From NCBI GenBank assembly GCA_018901125.1, contig JAHIFE010000139.1:1-61549 (forward strand): a stretch of 61,549 nucleotides of DNA, given 5' to 3'. The position numbers and the translations under genes were made by a program. The notes beneath the pieces were generated by a model. It saw nothing but the letters and a program-made list of their open reading frames with translations. It had not been told where the DNA came from and searched no databases. This document shows positions 43,433 through 52,592 of the stretch, in pieces. Every line of letters begins with the position of its first letter. The first letter of the stretch is position 1. This DNA comes from Pseudomonadota bacterium (GTDB lineage Bacteria > Desulfobacterota > Desulfobacteria > Desulfobacterales > RPRI01).

Positions 43433-44074
43433 ATGCGGAAATGGAAGTGCACTGTATGCGGATATATTCATACCGGTGATGAGCCACCTGAAAAATGTCC
43501 GGTTTGTGGAGCAGATCGCAGCAAATTCATCGAGATCACCGATGAGAAAGAGTGGGTGAATACAGCCGCTTCCAAACCCGACGACACAAAAAAGCAGAAT
43601 GCAGACACCACGGATCAAAAGGGTTTTAAAAAGGGTTTTATTGACAAAATTGGAAAGTTAATGGTTAAACATCATGCCCATCCCATTTCTGTTCATTTCC
43701 CGAATGGTGTTTTGCCAGTTGCGGTATTGTTCGTTTTTATAGCCGCCGTGTTTGATTTTCATAATTTGGGGCAGGCAGCATTTTATAACATGGTTTTTGT
43801 GCTTTTGACCATGCCCTTGGTTCTTTTTTCAGGATACAATGAGTGGCGTCGTAAATACGGCGGAATTATGACCCCGTTAATTATAACCAAAATGATTTGC
43901 GGGGGTGTTGTTACATTATTGGCAACTGTTTTGGTCATCTGGAGTATTATTAATCCCAATGTAATAGCCGCCCAATCCGAACATCGCTGGATCTATATCG
44001 GCTTAGGCATCCTCATGGTTGGGGCTGCCGGGGTAGCCGGTTTTCTGGGCGGAAAATTGGTATTTAAAGATTGA
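43433..44074 (+). CDS. Rubredoxin-DUF2231 membrane fusion protein
   Basis: 213 residues. Residues 1-36 are a rubrerythrin-type rubredoxin module, [17 protein letters not shown] and [11 protein letters not shown] with two C-x2-C pairs. A charged linker of about 40 residues ([16 protein letters not shown]) leads to a DUF2231 domain with four transmembrane segments, containing [20 protein letters not shown] and [13 protein letters not shown]. The paired His could bind heme or another metal. The fusion suggests electron transfer from soluble rubredoxin partners to a membrane quinone or heme. Start ATG 43433 has AGGAGAAAGG. A hairpin terminator lies at 44144-44166. Confidence 0.85.
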   Translation: MRKWKCTVCGYIHTGDEPPEKCPVCGADRSKFIEITDEKEWVNTAASKPDDTKKQNADTTDQKGFKKGFIDKIGKLMVKHHAHPISVHFPNGVLPVAVLFVFIAAVFDFHNLGQAAFYNMVFVLLTMPLVLFSGYNEWRRKYGGIMTPLIITKMICGGVVTLLATVLVIWSIINPNVIAAQSEHRWIYIGLGILMVGAAGVAGFLGGKLVFKD

Positions 44075-44143
44075 CGGCTTCGTAAAAAGTCAAGAAACGA
44101 CTAATTATTCGGCGGGAAAGGGCTTATCCGCTCCCGGCCTGTT

Positions 44144-44166
44144 GACGGACTATTTATGAGTCCGTC
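44144..44166 (+). terminator. Terminator of the rubredoxin-DUF2231 gene
   Basis: GACGGACT (44144-44151) and AGTCCGTC (44159-44166) form an 8-bp stem with a 7-nt loop, followed by ATTACTTTTATTTC. A related motif, TTGACGGCTTCGTAAAAAG (44071 on), overlaps the stop codon. Confidence 0.75.
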
Positions 44167-44173
44167 ATTACTT

Positions 44174-44752
44174 TTATTTCCTCAAAAAATATCTTGCACC
44201 AAAAATGCTTTTAGCCGACATCCCTGTTGTACCGTTACTTATCATTTTTACATCTTCTGTTGAATAAAATGCTTTTGGATTGTATTTTTTAATTATCTTT
44301 ACCAGCTCCGGGATATCTTTTCTCTTAACAATGGAAAACACAAGCCGTACCCTTCCGCTAAGTCCGCTTGCCCCGACAACCGTTACCCCGTAATTTTTTT
44401 CTCTTATATGCTCAACCAGCTCCGTTGCATCTTTTTGCGCGATTATTCTCAAGGCCACATAACCTACGGCAAGTTTTTCCTCAAGGAAAATACCGATGAT
44501 ATTACCCGAAGAAAAGCCTGCTGCATATGTAACATAAATCAGCCAATTGGATAAATTTTGCATGATCTGGGTTATAGCAACCAGCCATACAAGAACCTCA
44601 AAAAAACCACACAAAGCCGCAAGAAGTTTTATGCCTTTGGAAACATATATAATTCTTAAGGTTCCGATGGAAACATCAATAACTCTTGCAAAAAAAACAA
44701 GAGCGGGCAGTACTACCCAACTAATGAATTCTGCGTTGTGAAAATCTATCAT
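44174..44752 (-). CDS. UPF0316 / DUF2179 membrane protein
   Basis: 192 residues. Three transmembrane segments in the first 95 residues (WVVLPALVFFARVIDVSIGT, LLAALCGFFEVLVWLVAI, LIYVTYAAGFSSGNIIG) carry the UPF0316 pattern, including DVSIGTLRI and GFSSGNIIGIFLEEKLA. A DUF2179 domain follows (KNYGVTVVGASGLSGRVRLV). Such domains occur in YitT/YebE-like proteins; the function is unknown. Its stop is close to the terminator of the convergent gene. Confidence 0.88.
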   Translation of the reverse strand: MIDFHNAEFISWVVLPALVFFARVIDVSIGTLRIIYVSKGIKLLAALCGFFEVLVWLVAITQIMQNLSNWLIYVTYAAGFSSGNIIGIFLEEKLAVGYVALRIIAQKDATELVEHIREKNYGVTVVGASGLSGRVRLVFSIVKRKDIPELVKIIKKYNPKAFYSTEDVKMISNGTTGMSAKSIFGARYFLRK

Positions 44753-44804
44753 TATTTCATCTTTTATATTAAAAAAATTAAGTACAATTTATCCCTGAAA
44801 AATT

Positions 44805-46973
44805 TTACTCCCTGATTGTATTTATATCCAATGAACATTTATCGTTTAAAATAATACGCGCATCAACAATCTGGATACCGTTTTCATAGACTATTACGGG
44901 ATTCAAATCCATTTCCATAATTTCCGGATATGATTCAACCAGTTCGGAACATAGCAACAATAATTTTTTAATTGCTGCCTTGTCATATGGTTTTTCTCCA
45001 CGTATGCCGTTTAGTAAAACCGTCCCTTTGATTTCTTCCATCATGTGTTTTGCTGAACGGGGAGAAATCGGCAAAACCCTGAAAGACACATCTTTTAAAA
45101 CTTCAACCATAATACCGCCCAGCCCGAACATGATTACCGGTCCAAACTGGTCATCAATCTTTGTTCCTATAATTATTTCAAGGCCTTTTTTTGCCATTGG
45201 TGATACAAGAACACCACGAATATCCGCATCCGGTTTGTATTGTAAAGCATTATGCATAATATCATCAAAAGCTTTCCGGATTTCACTTTCGGTATTAAGA
45301 TTAAGCAATACACCCCCTGCATCGCTTTTGTGGAGTATATCAGGAGATACTATTTTAAGGGCAACTTTATCTTTATATTTTTCTGCAATCTTTACTGCTT
45401 CATCGGCTGTTTTGGCCAGAGCATCACTGCTGACAGCAGCGCCGTGCAGCCTTAAAAGTTGTTTAGCTTCAGGTTCAAGCAAAAACCGGCGATTTTCTTT
45501 GATAGCTTCATTAATAATACTGGCACCCTCAGGTTTTGCTTTTTGCCTCCAGTTAAAAATAAAGTTCATCTTGGCATGATATTCATTTATGTATTGCCCC
45601 CTTTCGGATAGAGCGGCAATACATCTGCAGGAAACATCCAAAGAATCATAAACAGGAACTTTATAATATCTCAAAAGATCAAGAGCGCGTGGTTTTACAG
45701 AACTGTAGAGACTGTGAACTACTATTGGTTTACCTTGCTTTTTAACAAGTTTGCCTAATTGATGTGCAGCATCTTCTTCCTGTAATGAAAGACTCTCGGC
45801 AAAACGAATACCATAACCACCGAAAAGCCCAACCATTAACAAACCTCCTACATTGTGGTCTTTTAAAATTATCTTTGCACATTCGGCAAAAAGTGTGGGA
45901 TCTGAATCGGTGCCCCCCGCCACATCCACAGGATTTCTGACAGAAGCGGTAAATGGAAGTATTTTAGTTAATTTTTGCTGAGTATGTTCGCTAAGCTCCG
46001 GAATTAATACTCCAAAATCGGACAATATATCGGCAGCGATTGTGGCATGGCCGCCACCATCCGCCAATATTGCAATCTGATTATTCTTAAGCAGAGGAAG
46101 ATTTGACAGGGTTTCTGCAACGGGAAAAAGAGCATCCGATTTCTCAACCACTATTATGCCTGCTCTTGTAAAGGCTGACCGGGATACTTCCGAAATTCCC
46201 GCCAGTGCCCCGGTATGTGATCCTGCTGAAAGTTGTCCCGTTCTGGAGCGACCACTTTTAAGAAGTATAATGGGTTTATGCAGTGTGGTTTTGTATGCTT
46301 CCTGAAGAAAACGACGGCCATCGCGCATTCCTTCCACATACATAAGAATAGCCTTTGTGTCGGGATCATTTTTAAAAAATTCAAGATATTCATGAAACCG
46401 TATATCCAGCTCATTTCCTACTCCGACATAATATGAAAATCCTTTTCTGCTTTTTAAACTAGCTTCCGTAATAAGACTTAAGGCCATGTTTCCGCTTTGT
46501 GAGATAAGAGCAATATCCCCCTTTGGAACATCATGTAAACCAACAAGATTAAGATTATTTTTCAGATTCATCATTCCGGAAGTATTGGGCCCGATTAATC
46601 TGATGTTTTGTTCCCTTGCGGTTTTCATCAGTTCTTCTTCGACTTTTCTGCCCTTTTCTCCAAGCTCCCTAAAGCCTCCGGCGATTATTACGGCTCCCGC
46701 AACACCCTTTTTGCCGCAATCTATCAAAACATCCCGTATAGTGCTGGCTGGTGTTGTTATAAGCGCAATATCAACAGGTTCCTTTATGTCCGAAACCTTC
46801 TTGTAACATGAGATTCCAAGTATTTTATTTTCTTTCGGGTTAACCGGATAAATTTTTCCCTCAAATTTTCCGTCAAGCAGTGTCCGAATAGCCTGGAAAC
46901 CACGTTTTGTATCGGTTTTTGAGGCACCCACAATGGCAACGGATTCAGCGTTTAAAACCTGGTCTAACGGCAT
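44805..46973 (-). CDS. ADP-forming acyl-CoA (acetyl-CoA) synthetase, alpha-beta fusion
   Basis: 722 residues. I chose ATG 46973 (GGAG upstream, protein begins MPLDQVLNAESVAIVGAS); a longer frame would run into the neighbouring crotonase gene. The N-terminal part has the CoA-binding domain, then SAGSHTGALAG with the phosphorylated His of the alpha subunit near residue 255. The C-terminal ATP-grasp domain is marked by VALKIVSPDILHKSDAGGV near 540 and ends with IMEMDLNPVIVYENG. It makes ATP and acid from acyl-CoA, or the reverse. The crotonase-type gene starts upstream on the same strand, 55 bp away, so they are a probable operon for acyl-CoA turnover. Confidence 0.9.
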   Translation of the reverse strand: MPLDQVLNAESVAIVGASKTDTKRGFQAIRTLLDGKFEGKIYPVNPKENKILGISCYKKVSDIKEPVDIALITTPASTIRDVLIDCGKKGVAGAVIIAGGFRELGEKGRKVEEELMKTAREQNIRLIGPNTSGMMNLKNNLNLVGLHDVPKGDIALISQSGNMALSLITEASLKSRKGFSYYVGVGNELDIRFHEYLEFFKNDPDTKAILMYVEGMRDGRRFLQEAYKTTLHKPIILLKSGRSRTGQLSAGSHTGALAGISEVSRSAFTRAGIIVVEKSDALFPVAETLSNLPLLKNNQIAILADGGGHATIAADILSDFGVLIPELSEHTQQKLTKILPFTASVRNPVDVAGGTDSDPTLFAECAKIILKDHNVGGLLMVGLFGGYGIRFAESLSLQEEDAAHQLGKLVKKQGKPIVVHSLYSSVKPRALDLLRYYKVPVYDSLDVSCRCIAALSERGQYINEYHAKMNFIFNWRQKAKPEGASIINEAIKENRRFLLEPEAKQLLRLHGAAVSSDALAKTADEAVKIAEKYKDKVALKIVSPDILHKSDAGGVLLNLNTESEIRKAFDDIMHNALQYKPDADIRGVLVSPMAKKGLEIIIGTKIDDQFGPVIMFGLGGIMVEVLKDVSFRVLPISPRSAKHMMEEIKGTVLLNGIRGEKPYDKAAIKKLLLLCSELVESYPEIMEMDLNPVIVYENGIQIVDARIILNDKCSLDINTIRE

Positions 46974-47028
46974 TTTTCTCCTTTCAATTGATTTTCGTGT
47001 ATTACTGAGTGAAAACTGCAATAGCTTT

Positions 47029-47793
47029 TCAGGTTCTCTTCCTTTCTTCAAAATCTTGTAATGACGTTTCTCTTTCTTTAGTCGAAACACAGGCAAGACA
47101 AGCTTCGATTTCATAATCCATAAGAGCTTCCATGCTTACCTCATCTGCCATATTAAGCCCCTTTTTAATCATCTTTAAAGAAAACGAGGAATTCTGCACA
47201 ATTTCCTTAGCCATATTTCTTGTCGTTTCCATAAGCAATTCTGAAGAAACGGAAAGGTTAACAAGCCCGATCCGTTCCGCTTCTTTGCCATTAATATTTT
47301 TTGCTGTAAAAAGAAGTTCTTTTGCTTTACCGGGGCCGATGAGTTTCTGGATCAGGCGCATAGCACCACCTGTGACAGAAGAATTAACTCTTGCTTCAGG
47401 AGAACCGATTTGTGCGTCATCTGCTGCAATCCTGATATCACATGCAAGGGCAAGCTCATACCCTGATCCAAGAGCAAATCCATTAATTGCTGCAATTGTA
47501 GGTTTTTCAAAGCGGATAATTTTTCGGGACGCTTCCTGCAGCTCTTGCAGATAATCACGATAAGCTTCAGCACTTCTTGTTTTAGATTCCTTAAGATCAG
47601 CGCCGGTTGAAAATGCACGCCCCTCTCCTGTTATTATGAGAGCTTTAACATCAGGATCATTTCCGGCATCATCAAGAGCAGCTTTCATATCGATCCACAA
47701 TTGTTTATTCATGGCATTAAGAACCTTGGGACGGTTAAGCTTTATCGTCGCTATCATATCCGATTTGTCATATAATATGCAGTCAAATTCCAC
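47029..47793 (-). CDS. Enoyl-CoA hydratase/isomerase family protein
   Basis: 254 residues of the crotonase superfamily. TIKLNRPKVLNAMNKQLW, GEGRAFSTGADLKE (CoA-binding oxyanion region), AAINGFALGSGYELALACD and GSPEARVNSSVTGGAMRL are visible; both glutamates used by hydratases are present (GYELA and SPEA). The start is GTG at 47793 behind GGAGG. Divergently transcribed from the TetR gene, with a 312-bp shared control region. Exact substrate not known; the ADP-forming synthetase downstream suggests acyl-CoA breakdown. Confidence 0.87.
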   Translation of the reverse strand: MEFDCILYDKSDMIATIKLNRPKVLNAMNKQLWIDMKAALDDAGNDPDVKALIITGEGRAFSTGADLKESKTRSAEAYRDYLQELQEASRKIIRFEKPTIAAINGFALGSGYELALACDIRIAADDAQIGSPEARVNSSVTGGAMRLIQKLIGPGKAKELLFTAKNINGKEAERIGLVNLSVSSELLMETTRNMAKEIVQNSSFSLKMIKKGLNMADEVSMEALMDYEIEACLACVSTKERETSLQDFEERKRT

Positions 47794-47985
47794 AAAAACC
47801 TCCTTTAGTTGATTTGTCGTCTGTTAAAAGTATGCAAAAAAAGGCGCTGTCTGTCAATAGCTGATACCTTATTGATCCATCTCTTATTTGTAGTTGACAG
47901 AACAAATTCATTATTATACAAAAAATAAACGTTGTTTCGATATTTTTGAATCTTTGTTAAGGCCTTAATTAATTTATATTTAATG

Positions 47986-48093
47986 TCAATATGTTATTAA
48001 TTATTTTAAATGAGAACATCATTTTTCAATAGCAGATCAGTTTTTTAGAATATTTATATAATAAGTTATTATATTTTATTTTCAATATGTTAT
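47986..48093. promoter_or_regulatory. AT-rich divergent control region with a 12-bp direct repeat
   Basis: The gap 47794-48105 separates the minus-strand crotonase gene from the TetR gene. TCAATATGTTAT occurs at 47986-47997 and again at 48082-48093. It may be part of a regulator binding site, but neither copy is clearly palindromic. No gene is seen in the gap. Confidence 0.3.
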
Positions 48094-48105
48094 AATAGGC
48101 ATACT

Positions 48106-48723
48106 TTGAAAGACGAAAACAGGATAAATCCGAATAGTAACAAAGTTTTTAAACCGGAAACACAAAAGCGGCTTGAAGCGGCGGCTTTGGAAGTTTTTTC
48201 CGAATCGGATTTCCATAAGGCCAATATACGCACTGTTGCCAAAAAAGCCGGGGTTAGTTTCAATGTTATTTACGGTCATTATGGAAGTAAAGAAGGGCTT
48301 GTTTTTGCAGTTGCGGATATCTGGCTTGGAAGACTTACGGACAGGATTATCGACCATCTTCAGGGAATAGAAGATTTAAAGGAAAAACTTAGAAAAGTTT
48401 TCTGGGTTCAGATGGATTATTATGAAAAATATCCACAGCTTGGTAAAATATTATTTATGACGCTTCCCATGAAAACATGGATGTCTGATAAAACCTTTCA
48501 ACAAAAGAAAATGATAAATTTGTTTCTTGAGGTTTTGCGTCAGGGCCAGAAAGAGGGAATCCTGAATCCCGATGTGCGTGCAGGCATATTGCTTGATTTT
48601 ATGCTGGGTTTTGTCCAGAGGTCGTTTTTTATGTGGGTATCCAGAGGACAGAAAGAAAGCCTGGTTGCAGAGGCCAATACGCTCTTTGAAATGGTGTGGC
48701 GGGGAATTTCCAATCCAAGATAA
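48106..48723 (+). CDS. TetR/AcrR-family transcriptional regulator
   Basis: 205 residues. The N-terminal helix-turn-helix is clear: TQKRLEAAALEVFSESDF then NIRTVAKKAGVSFNVIYGHY and GSKEGLVFAVAD, at residues about 22-70. The C-terminal ligand domain is helical and unassigned. The start is TTG with a poor ribosome-binding site, so the regulator may be made at a low level. Its position, divergent from the crotonase/ADP-synthetase genes and upstream of the methylmalonyl-CoA genes, suggests that it senses an acyl-CoA and controls one or both sets. Confidence 0.87.
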   Translation: MKDENRINPNSNKVFKPETQKRLEAAALEVFSESDFHKANIRTVAKKAGVSFNVIYGHYGSKEGLVFAVADIWLGRLTDRIIDHLQGIEDLKEKLRKVFWVQMDYYEKYPQLGKILFMTLPMKTWMSDKTFQQKKMINLFLEVLRQGQKEGILNPDVRAGILLDFMLGFVQRSFFMWVSRGQKESLVAEANTLFEMVWRGISNPR

Positions 48724-48803
48724 ATGAAATACGATGAACATCGTTACAAGTCCGTAAATTTATTAAAGTTATATTATAAAAATATTAATTATAGGAGTAA
48801 GTT

Positions 48804-49208
48804 ATGAAAATTTTAAAAATAGACCATATTGGCATTGCCGTAAATAAAGTAGATGAACGGAAAAATTTCTGGACTGATGTTATGGGTTTAACGCATACAG
48901 GCTCTGAAACTGTTGAAGAGCAAAAAGTGCTGACGGCATTTTTCCCGATAGGAGAAAGCGAAGTGGAACTTTTAGAATCGACATCTCCGGACGGGCCCAT
49001 TGCCAAATATATTGAAAAACGTGGAGAAGGCATTCAGCATATAGCTTTCTGCGTGGAAGATATCGACGCTGCTCTGGATGAATTAAAAGCCAAAGGCATA
49101 AAGCTTATCGATGAAAAAGCCCGTATCGGAGCTGGTGGCGCAAGGATTGCTTTCCTTCATCCCAAAGCAACAAACGGAATTTTGGTTGAGCTGTGTGAAA
49201 GAAAGTAA
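48804..49208 (+). CDS. mce: Methylmalonyl-CoA epimerase
   Basis: 134 residues of the glyoxalase/VOC fold. IDHIGIAVNKVDE (metal His near residue 8), VEEQKVLTAFFPIGESEVEL, GIQHIAFCVEDIDA (second His) and NGILVELCE (metal Glu) match MCE. It converts (S)- to (R)-methylmalonyl-CoA between the carboxyltransferase and the mutase. AGGAG precedes ATG; the mutase follows 39 bp later. Confidence 0.94.
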   Translation: MKILKIDHIGIAVNKVDERKNFWTDVMGLTHTGSETVEEQKVLTAFFPIGESEVELLESTSPDGPIAKYIEKRGEGIQHIAFCVEDIDAALDELKAKGIKLIDEKARIGAGGARIAFLHPKATNGILVELCERK

Positions 49209-49247
49209 TAAGCGTTCAAAAACTAATAATTTGAAGGAGTATAAGAA

Positions 49248-51368
49248 ATGTCAAATATAAATGATTGGGCTGAGCTGTGTGCAAAAGAGATCAAGAAGCC
49301 TGTCGAATCCCTTAACTGGCAAACACCGGAAGGAATTACGGTAAAACCTCTTTATACCGCCGAAGATCTTGAGGGACTGGAATTTGTCAATTCTCTTCCG
49401 GGATTTGAGCCTTATGTAAGAGGCGTCAAGGCCAGTATGTATTCCGGAAGACCATGGACTATCCGGCAATATGCCGGTTTTTCAACTGCGAAAGAATCAA
49501 ACGCATTTTACAGAAGAAATCTTGCCGCAGGTCAAAAGGGGCTTTCCGTTGCATTTGACCTTGCGACTCACAGGGGTTATGATTCGGATCATCCCAGAGT
49601 TGTCGGCGATGTCGGAAAGGCCGGAGTTGCTGTTGATTCAGTGGAAGACATGAAAATTCTTTTCGATCAGATTCCGCTTGATGAGATGTCCGTATCAATG
49701 ACAATGAACGGCGCTGTTCTTCCCATTCTTGCAGGTTATATTGTTGCAGCGGAAGAGCAGGGAGTCGCACATGAGAAATTAAACGGCACAATCCAAAATG
49801 ACATTTTAAAAGAATATCTTACAAGAAACACATACATCTACCCGCCTGAACCGTCCATGCGGATCATATCGGATATAATCGGTTTCTGCTCTAAAAATAT
49901 GCCCAAATACAATACCGTAAGCATAAGCGGTTACCATATGATGGAAGCCGGTGCTAATTCTGTTCTTCAGACGGCTTTTACGCTGGCCGATGGACTTGAG
50001 TATGTGAAAGCCGCACTCGCAGCAGGCCTTGATATAGATGCTTTTGCTCCGCGCCTTTCCTTTTTCTTTGGGATAGGAATGAATTTTTTCATGGATATAG
50101 CAATGTTAAGAGCGGCTCGTTACCTGTGGACCGATATAATCAGCCGGTTTAATCCGAAGAAAAAGGCGTCACTCATGTTAAGAACCCATTGCCAGACATC
50201 CGGCTGGAGCCTCACTCAACAGGATCCTTACAACAATATAATAAGGACTACTCTGGAATGCCTTTCGGCAGTGCTTGGAGGAACCCAGTCTCTGCATACT
50301 AATGCTTTTGATGAAGCTGTCGGATTGCCGACGGATTTTTCAGCAAGGGTTGCACGAAATACACAGATAATTGTTCAGGAAGAATCTCAGGTATGCCATG
50401 TGGTTGATCCTCTAGGCGGTTCTTATTATGTTGAATCTCTTACAAATGCGATTATCCGGGAATCAAAAAAGATAATTGCGGAAATCGAAGATCTTGGCGG
50501 AATGGCTAAAGCCATAACAACCGGCATGCCTAAAATGAGAATAGAAGAAGCTGCGGCAAGAAAGCAGGCAAGAATAGACCAGGGCAAGGATGTTATTGTC
50601 GGAGTTAATAAATATAAAGTAAAAGACGAACTGCCGTTGGAAGCCCTGGAAGTATCTGCTGCTGTGCGCGATGAGCAGGTTGCAAGATTAAAGGAAATTA
50701 AGGCGAAAAGAGATTCCGCCGAGGTTAAAAGAACTCTTGAAGCATTAACCAACTGCGCAGAAGCTGGAGGTAATATTCTTGAAGTATGTCTTCCTGCGGT
50801 GCGCGCCAGAGCAACAATTGGGGAGATTACGGATGCCATGGAAAAAGTATTCGGAAGATATGTTGCAACTACCCAGTGCATTTCAGGAGTTTTTGCTGCG
50901 GAATACGGAGACAGTGAGATAATTGCTTCCATCAAGAAAAGAACGGATGATTTTCTTGAAAAAGATGGAAGAAGGCCAAGAATTTTACTCACGAAAATGG
51001 GGCAGGATGGTCACGACAGAGGCGTTAAGGTTGTAGCCACAGCTTTTGCCGATCTGGGTTTTGATGTAGATATCAGCCCGATGTTTCAGACACCTGAAGA
51101 AGCAGCCCGGATGGCGGTGGAAAATGATGTTCATGTTGTGGGAGTATCCAGTCTTGCGGCAGGACACAAGGTCCTTGTTCCACAGCTGATTGAATCCCTT
51201 AAGGCCGAAGGCGGAGAAGATATTCTAGTTGTTGTGGGAGGCATAATTCCTCCTGCGGATTATGACTTTCTTTACAAGGCAGGCGCAGTGGGAATATTCG
51301 GTCCCGGTACGCCGATTACGGAATCTTCAAACAAGGTATTAAATGCGCTTTTTGAAAAACGCAAATAG
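49248..51368 (+). CDS. mcm: Methylmalonyl-CoA mutase, single-chain
   Basis: 706 residues with both halves in one chain. The substrate barrel is at the N-terminus ([47 protein letters not shown]), and [20 protein letters not shown] is the conserved middle block. The C-terminal B12-binding domain has the base-off motif D587-x-H589-x2-G (GQDGHDRG). It isomerises (R)-methylmalonyl-CoA to succinyl-CoA with adenosylcobalamin. Flanked by its epimerase and its MeaB chaperone, 23 bp downstream. Confidence 0.96.
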   Translation: MSNINDWAELCAKEIKKPVESLNWQTPEGITVKPLYTAEDLEGLEFVNSLPGFEPYVRGVKASMYSGRPWTIRQYAGFSTAKESNAFYRRNLAAGQKGLSVAFDLATHRGYDSDHPRVVGDVGKAGVAVDSVEDMKILFDQIPLDEMSVSMTMNGAVLPILAGYIVAAEEQGVAHEKLNGTIQNDILKEYLTRNTYIYPPEPSMRIISDIIGFCSKNMPKYNTVSISGYHMMEAGANSVLQTAFTLADGLEYVKAALAAGLDIDAFAPRLSFFFGIGMNFFMDIAMLRAARYLWTDIISRFNPKKKASLMLRTHCQTSGWSLTQQDPYNNIIRTTLECLSAVLGGTQSLHTNAFDEAVGLPTDFSARVARNTQIIVQEESQVCHVVDPLGGSYYVESLTNAIIRESKKIIAEIEDLGGMAKAITTGMPKMRIEEAAARKQARIDQGKDVIVGVNKYKVKDELPLEALEVSAAVRDEQVARLKEIKAKRDSAEVKRTLEALTNCAEAGGNILEVCLPAVRARATIGEITDAMEKVFGRYVATTQCISGVFAAEYGDSEIIASIKKRTDDFLEKDGRRPRILLTKMGQDGHDRGVKVVATAFADLGFDVDISPMFQTPEEAARMAVENDVHVVGVSSLAAGHKVLVPQLIESLKAEGGEDILVVVGGIIPPADYDFLYKAGAVGIFGPGTPITESSNKVLNALFEKRK

Positions 51369-51391
51369 TTTATTAATTATATAGTGATATT

Positions 51392-52411
51392 ATGTCAGCA
51401 AATAAAAAACCGGAAGATCCGCAATACTATGTAACAGGACTCTTTGAAAAAAACAGGCGTATCCTGGCAAAGACCATAACTGTTATAGAAAGTTCGCATC
51501 CGTCTCATCAGGATCTTGCAGGAGCCATTGTAGACCGGATTCTTCCAAACACCGGTAAAGCCGTTCGTTTGGGTGTTACCGGTGTTCCGGGTGTCGGGAA
51601 AAGCATGTTTATAGAAAGCTTTGGCATGATGCTTGTCAATAAAGGCCTCAAACTGGCTGTTCTTGCCGTCGATCCCAGCAGCAGAAGAAGCGGCGGAAGC
51701 ATTATGGCGGACAAGATGCGCATGGAAAAGCTTTCTGTAGAACCAAATGCTTTTATCAGGCCATCACCTTCGGGAACTACGTTGGGTGGTGTGGCTAGAA
51801 AGACAAGAGAAGCAATGCTTGTCTGTGAAGCCGCGGGTTTTGACGTAATAATTGTTGAAACCGTAGGCGTTGGTCAGTCGGAGACGGAAGTTTCTTCAAT
51901 GGTTGATTTTTTTCTTGTTCTTATGCTGGCCGGAGCAGGAGACGGATACCAGGGAATAAAAAAAGGAGTTCTGGAAATTGCAGATGCTATAGCCATTACC
52001 AAAGCAGATGGCGATAATGTTGAAAAAGCTAAGCAGGCAAGAATGGAATATGAAAATGCCCTTCATATTATAGCCCCGCAGTCCAAAACATGGTCACCAC
52101 CTGTTGTTGTTTGCAGCTCTTCGGAAAAGACAGGAATAGAAGAGATCTGGAATATCGTTATAAATCACAGAGAAAAGATGTCAAAAAGCGGAGAGCTTGA
52201 GATAAACAGAAAAAAACAGATGGTTAACTGGATGTGGGCGCTTATCGAAGAAGGGCTTAAGGAAAGATTTCATGGCAACCCTGATATAAAAAAGCTTCTT
52301 CCGAAGATCACCCGTGATGTTGAAAACGGAGTTAAAGCACCAACCATTGCATCAGATGAGCTTCTTTTTTTTCTTGACAATAACAGTGTTACCTATAAGA
52401 AGCATGCTTGA
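51392..52411 (+). CDS. meaB: MeaB/ArgK-family GTPase, mutase chaperone
   Basis: 339 residues. The Walker A motif GVTGVPGVGKSMFIE is near residue 60, VDPSSRRSGGSIMADKMRM is the switch region, VETVGVGQSE the switch II and ITKADGDN the NKxD-like base-recognition motif. MeaB proteins load and protect methylmalonyl-CoA mutase in a GTP-dependent way. Placed directly after the mutase gene. Confidence 0.95.
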   Translation: MSANKKPEDPQYYVTGLFEKNRRILAKTITVIESSHPSHQDLAGAIVDRILPNTGKAVRLGVTGVPGVGKSMFIESFGMMLVNKGLKLAVLAVDPSSRRSGGSIMADKMRMEKLSVEPNAFIRPSPSGTTLGGVARKTREAMLVCEAAGFDVIIVETVGVGQSETEVSSMVDFFLVLMLAGAGDGYQGIKKGVLEIADAIAITKADGDNVEKAKQARMEYENALHIIAPQSKTWSPPVVVCSSSEKTGIEEIWNIVINHREKMSKSGELEINRKKQMVNWMWALIEEGLKERFHGNPDIKKLLPKITRDVENGVKAPTIASDELLFFLDNNSVTYKKHA

Positions 52412-52531
52412 GGTAAATTTTAAAATTAATCACATAAATTGTGGATTAGGCGAGTATAAATATCAGGATATCTGACATATAACATCAAATATCTTAAATT
52501 CGTGGTTCGTACCATGATCCATAGATCAGAG

Positions 52532-52570
52532 AGATCTTGAACGTTTAATTTTGCTAAAGCTTAAGAGTCT
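52532..52570. repeat. Fragment of a divergent repeat-family end
   Basis: GAGATCTTGAACGTTTAATT, TTGCTAAAGCTTAAGAG matches the reverse complement of the right end of the divergent copy at 56697-56825 over about 35 bp. The rest of the element is not recognised. The carboxyltransferase start is 22 bp downstream. Confidence 0.4.
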
Positions 52571-52592
52571 CTCAGAGGAAAGGAACTTTGTT

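Noticed and set aside
48724-48803. Cobalamin riboswitch before the methylmalonyl-CoA genes (and before the corrinoid cluster)
   Set aside because: The leader regions are short and lack the conserved B12-box; nothing resembling a riboswitch core was seen.
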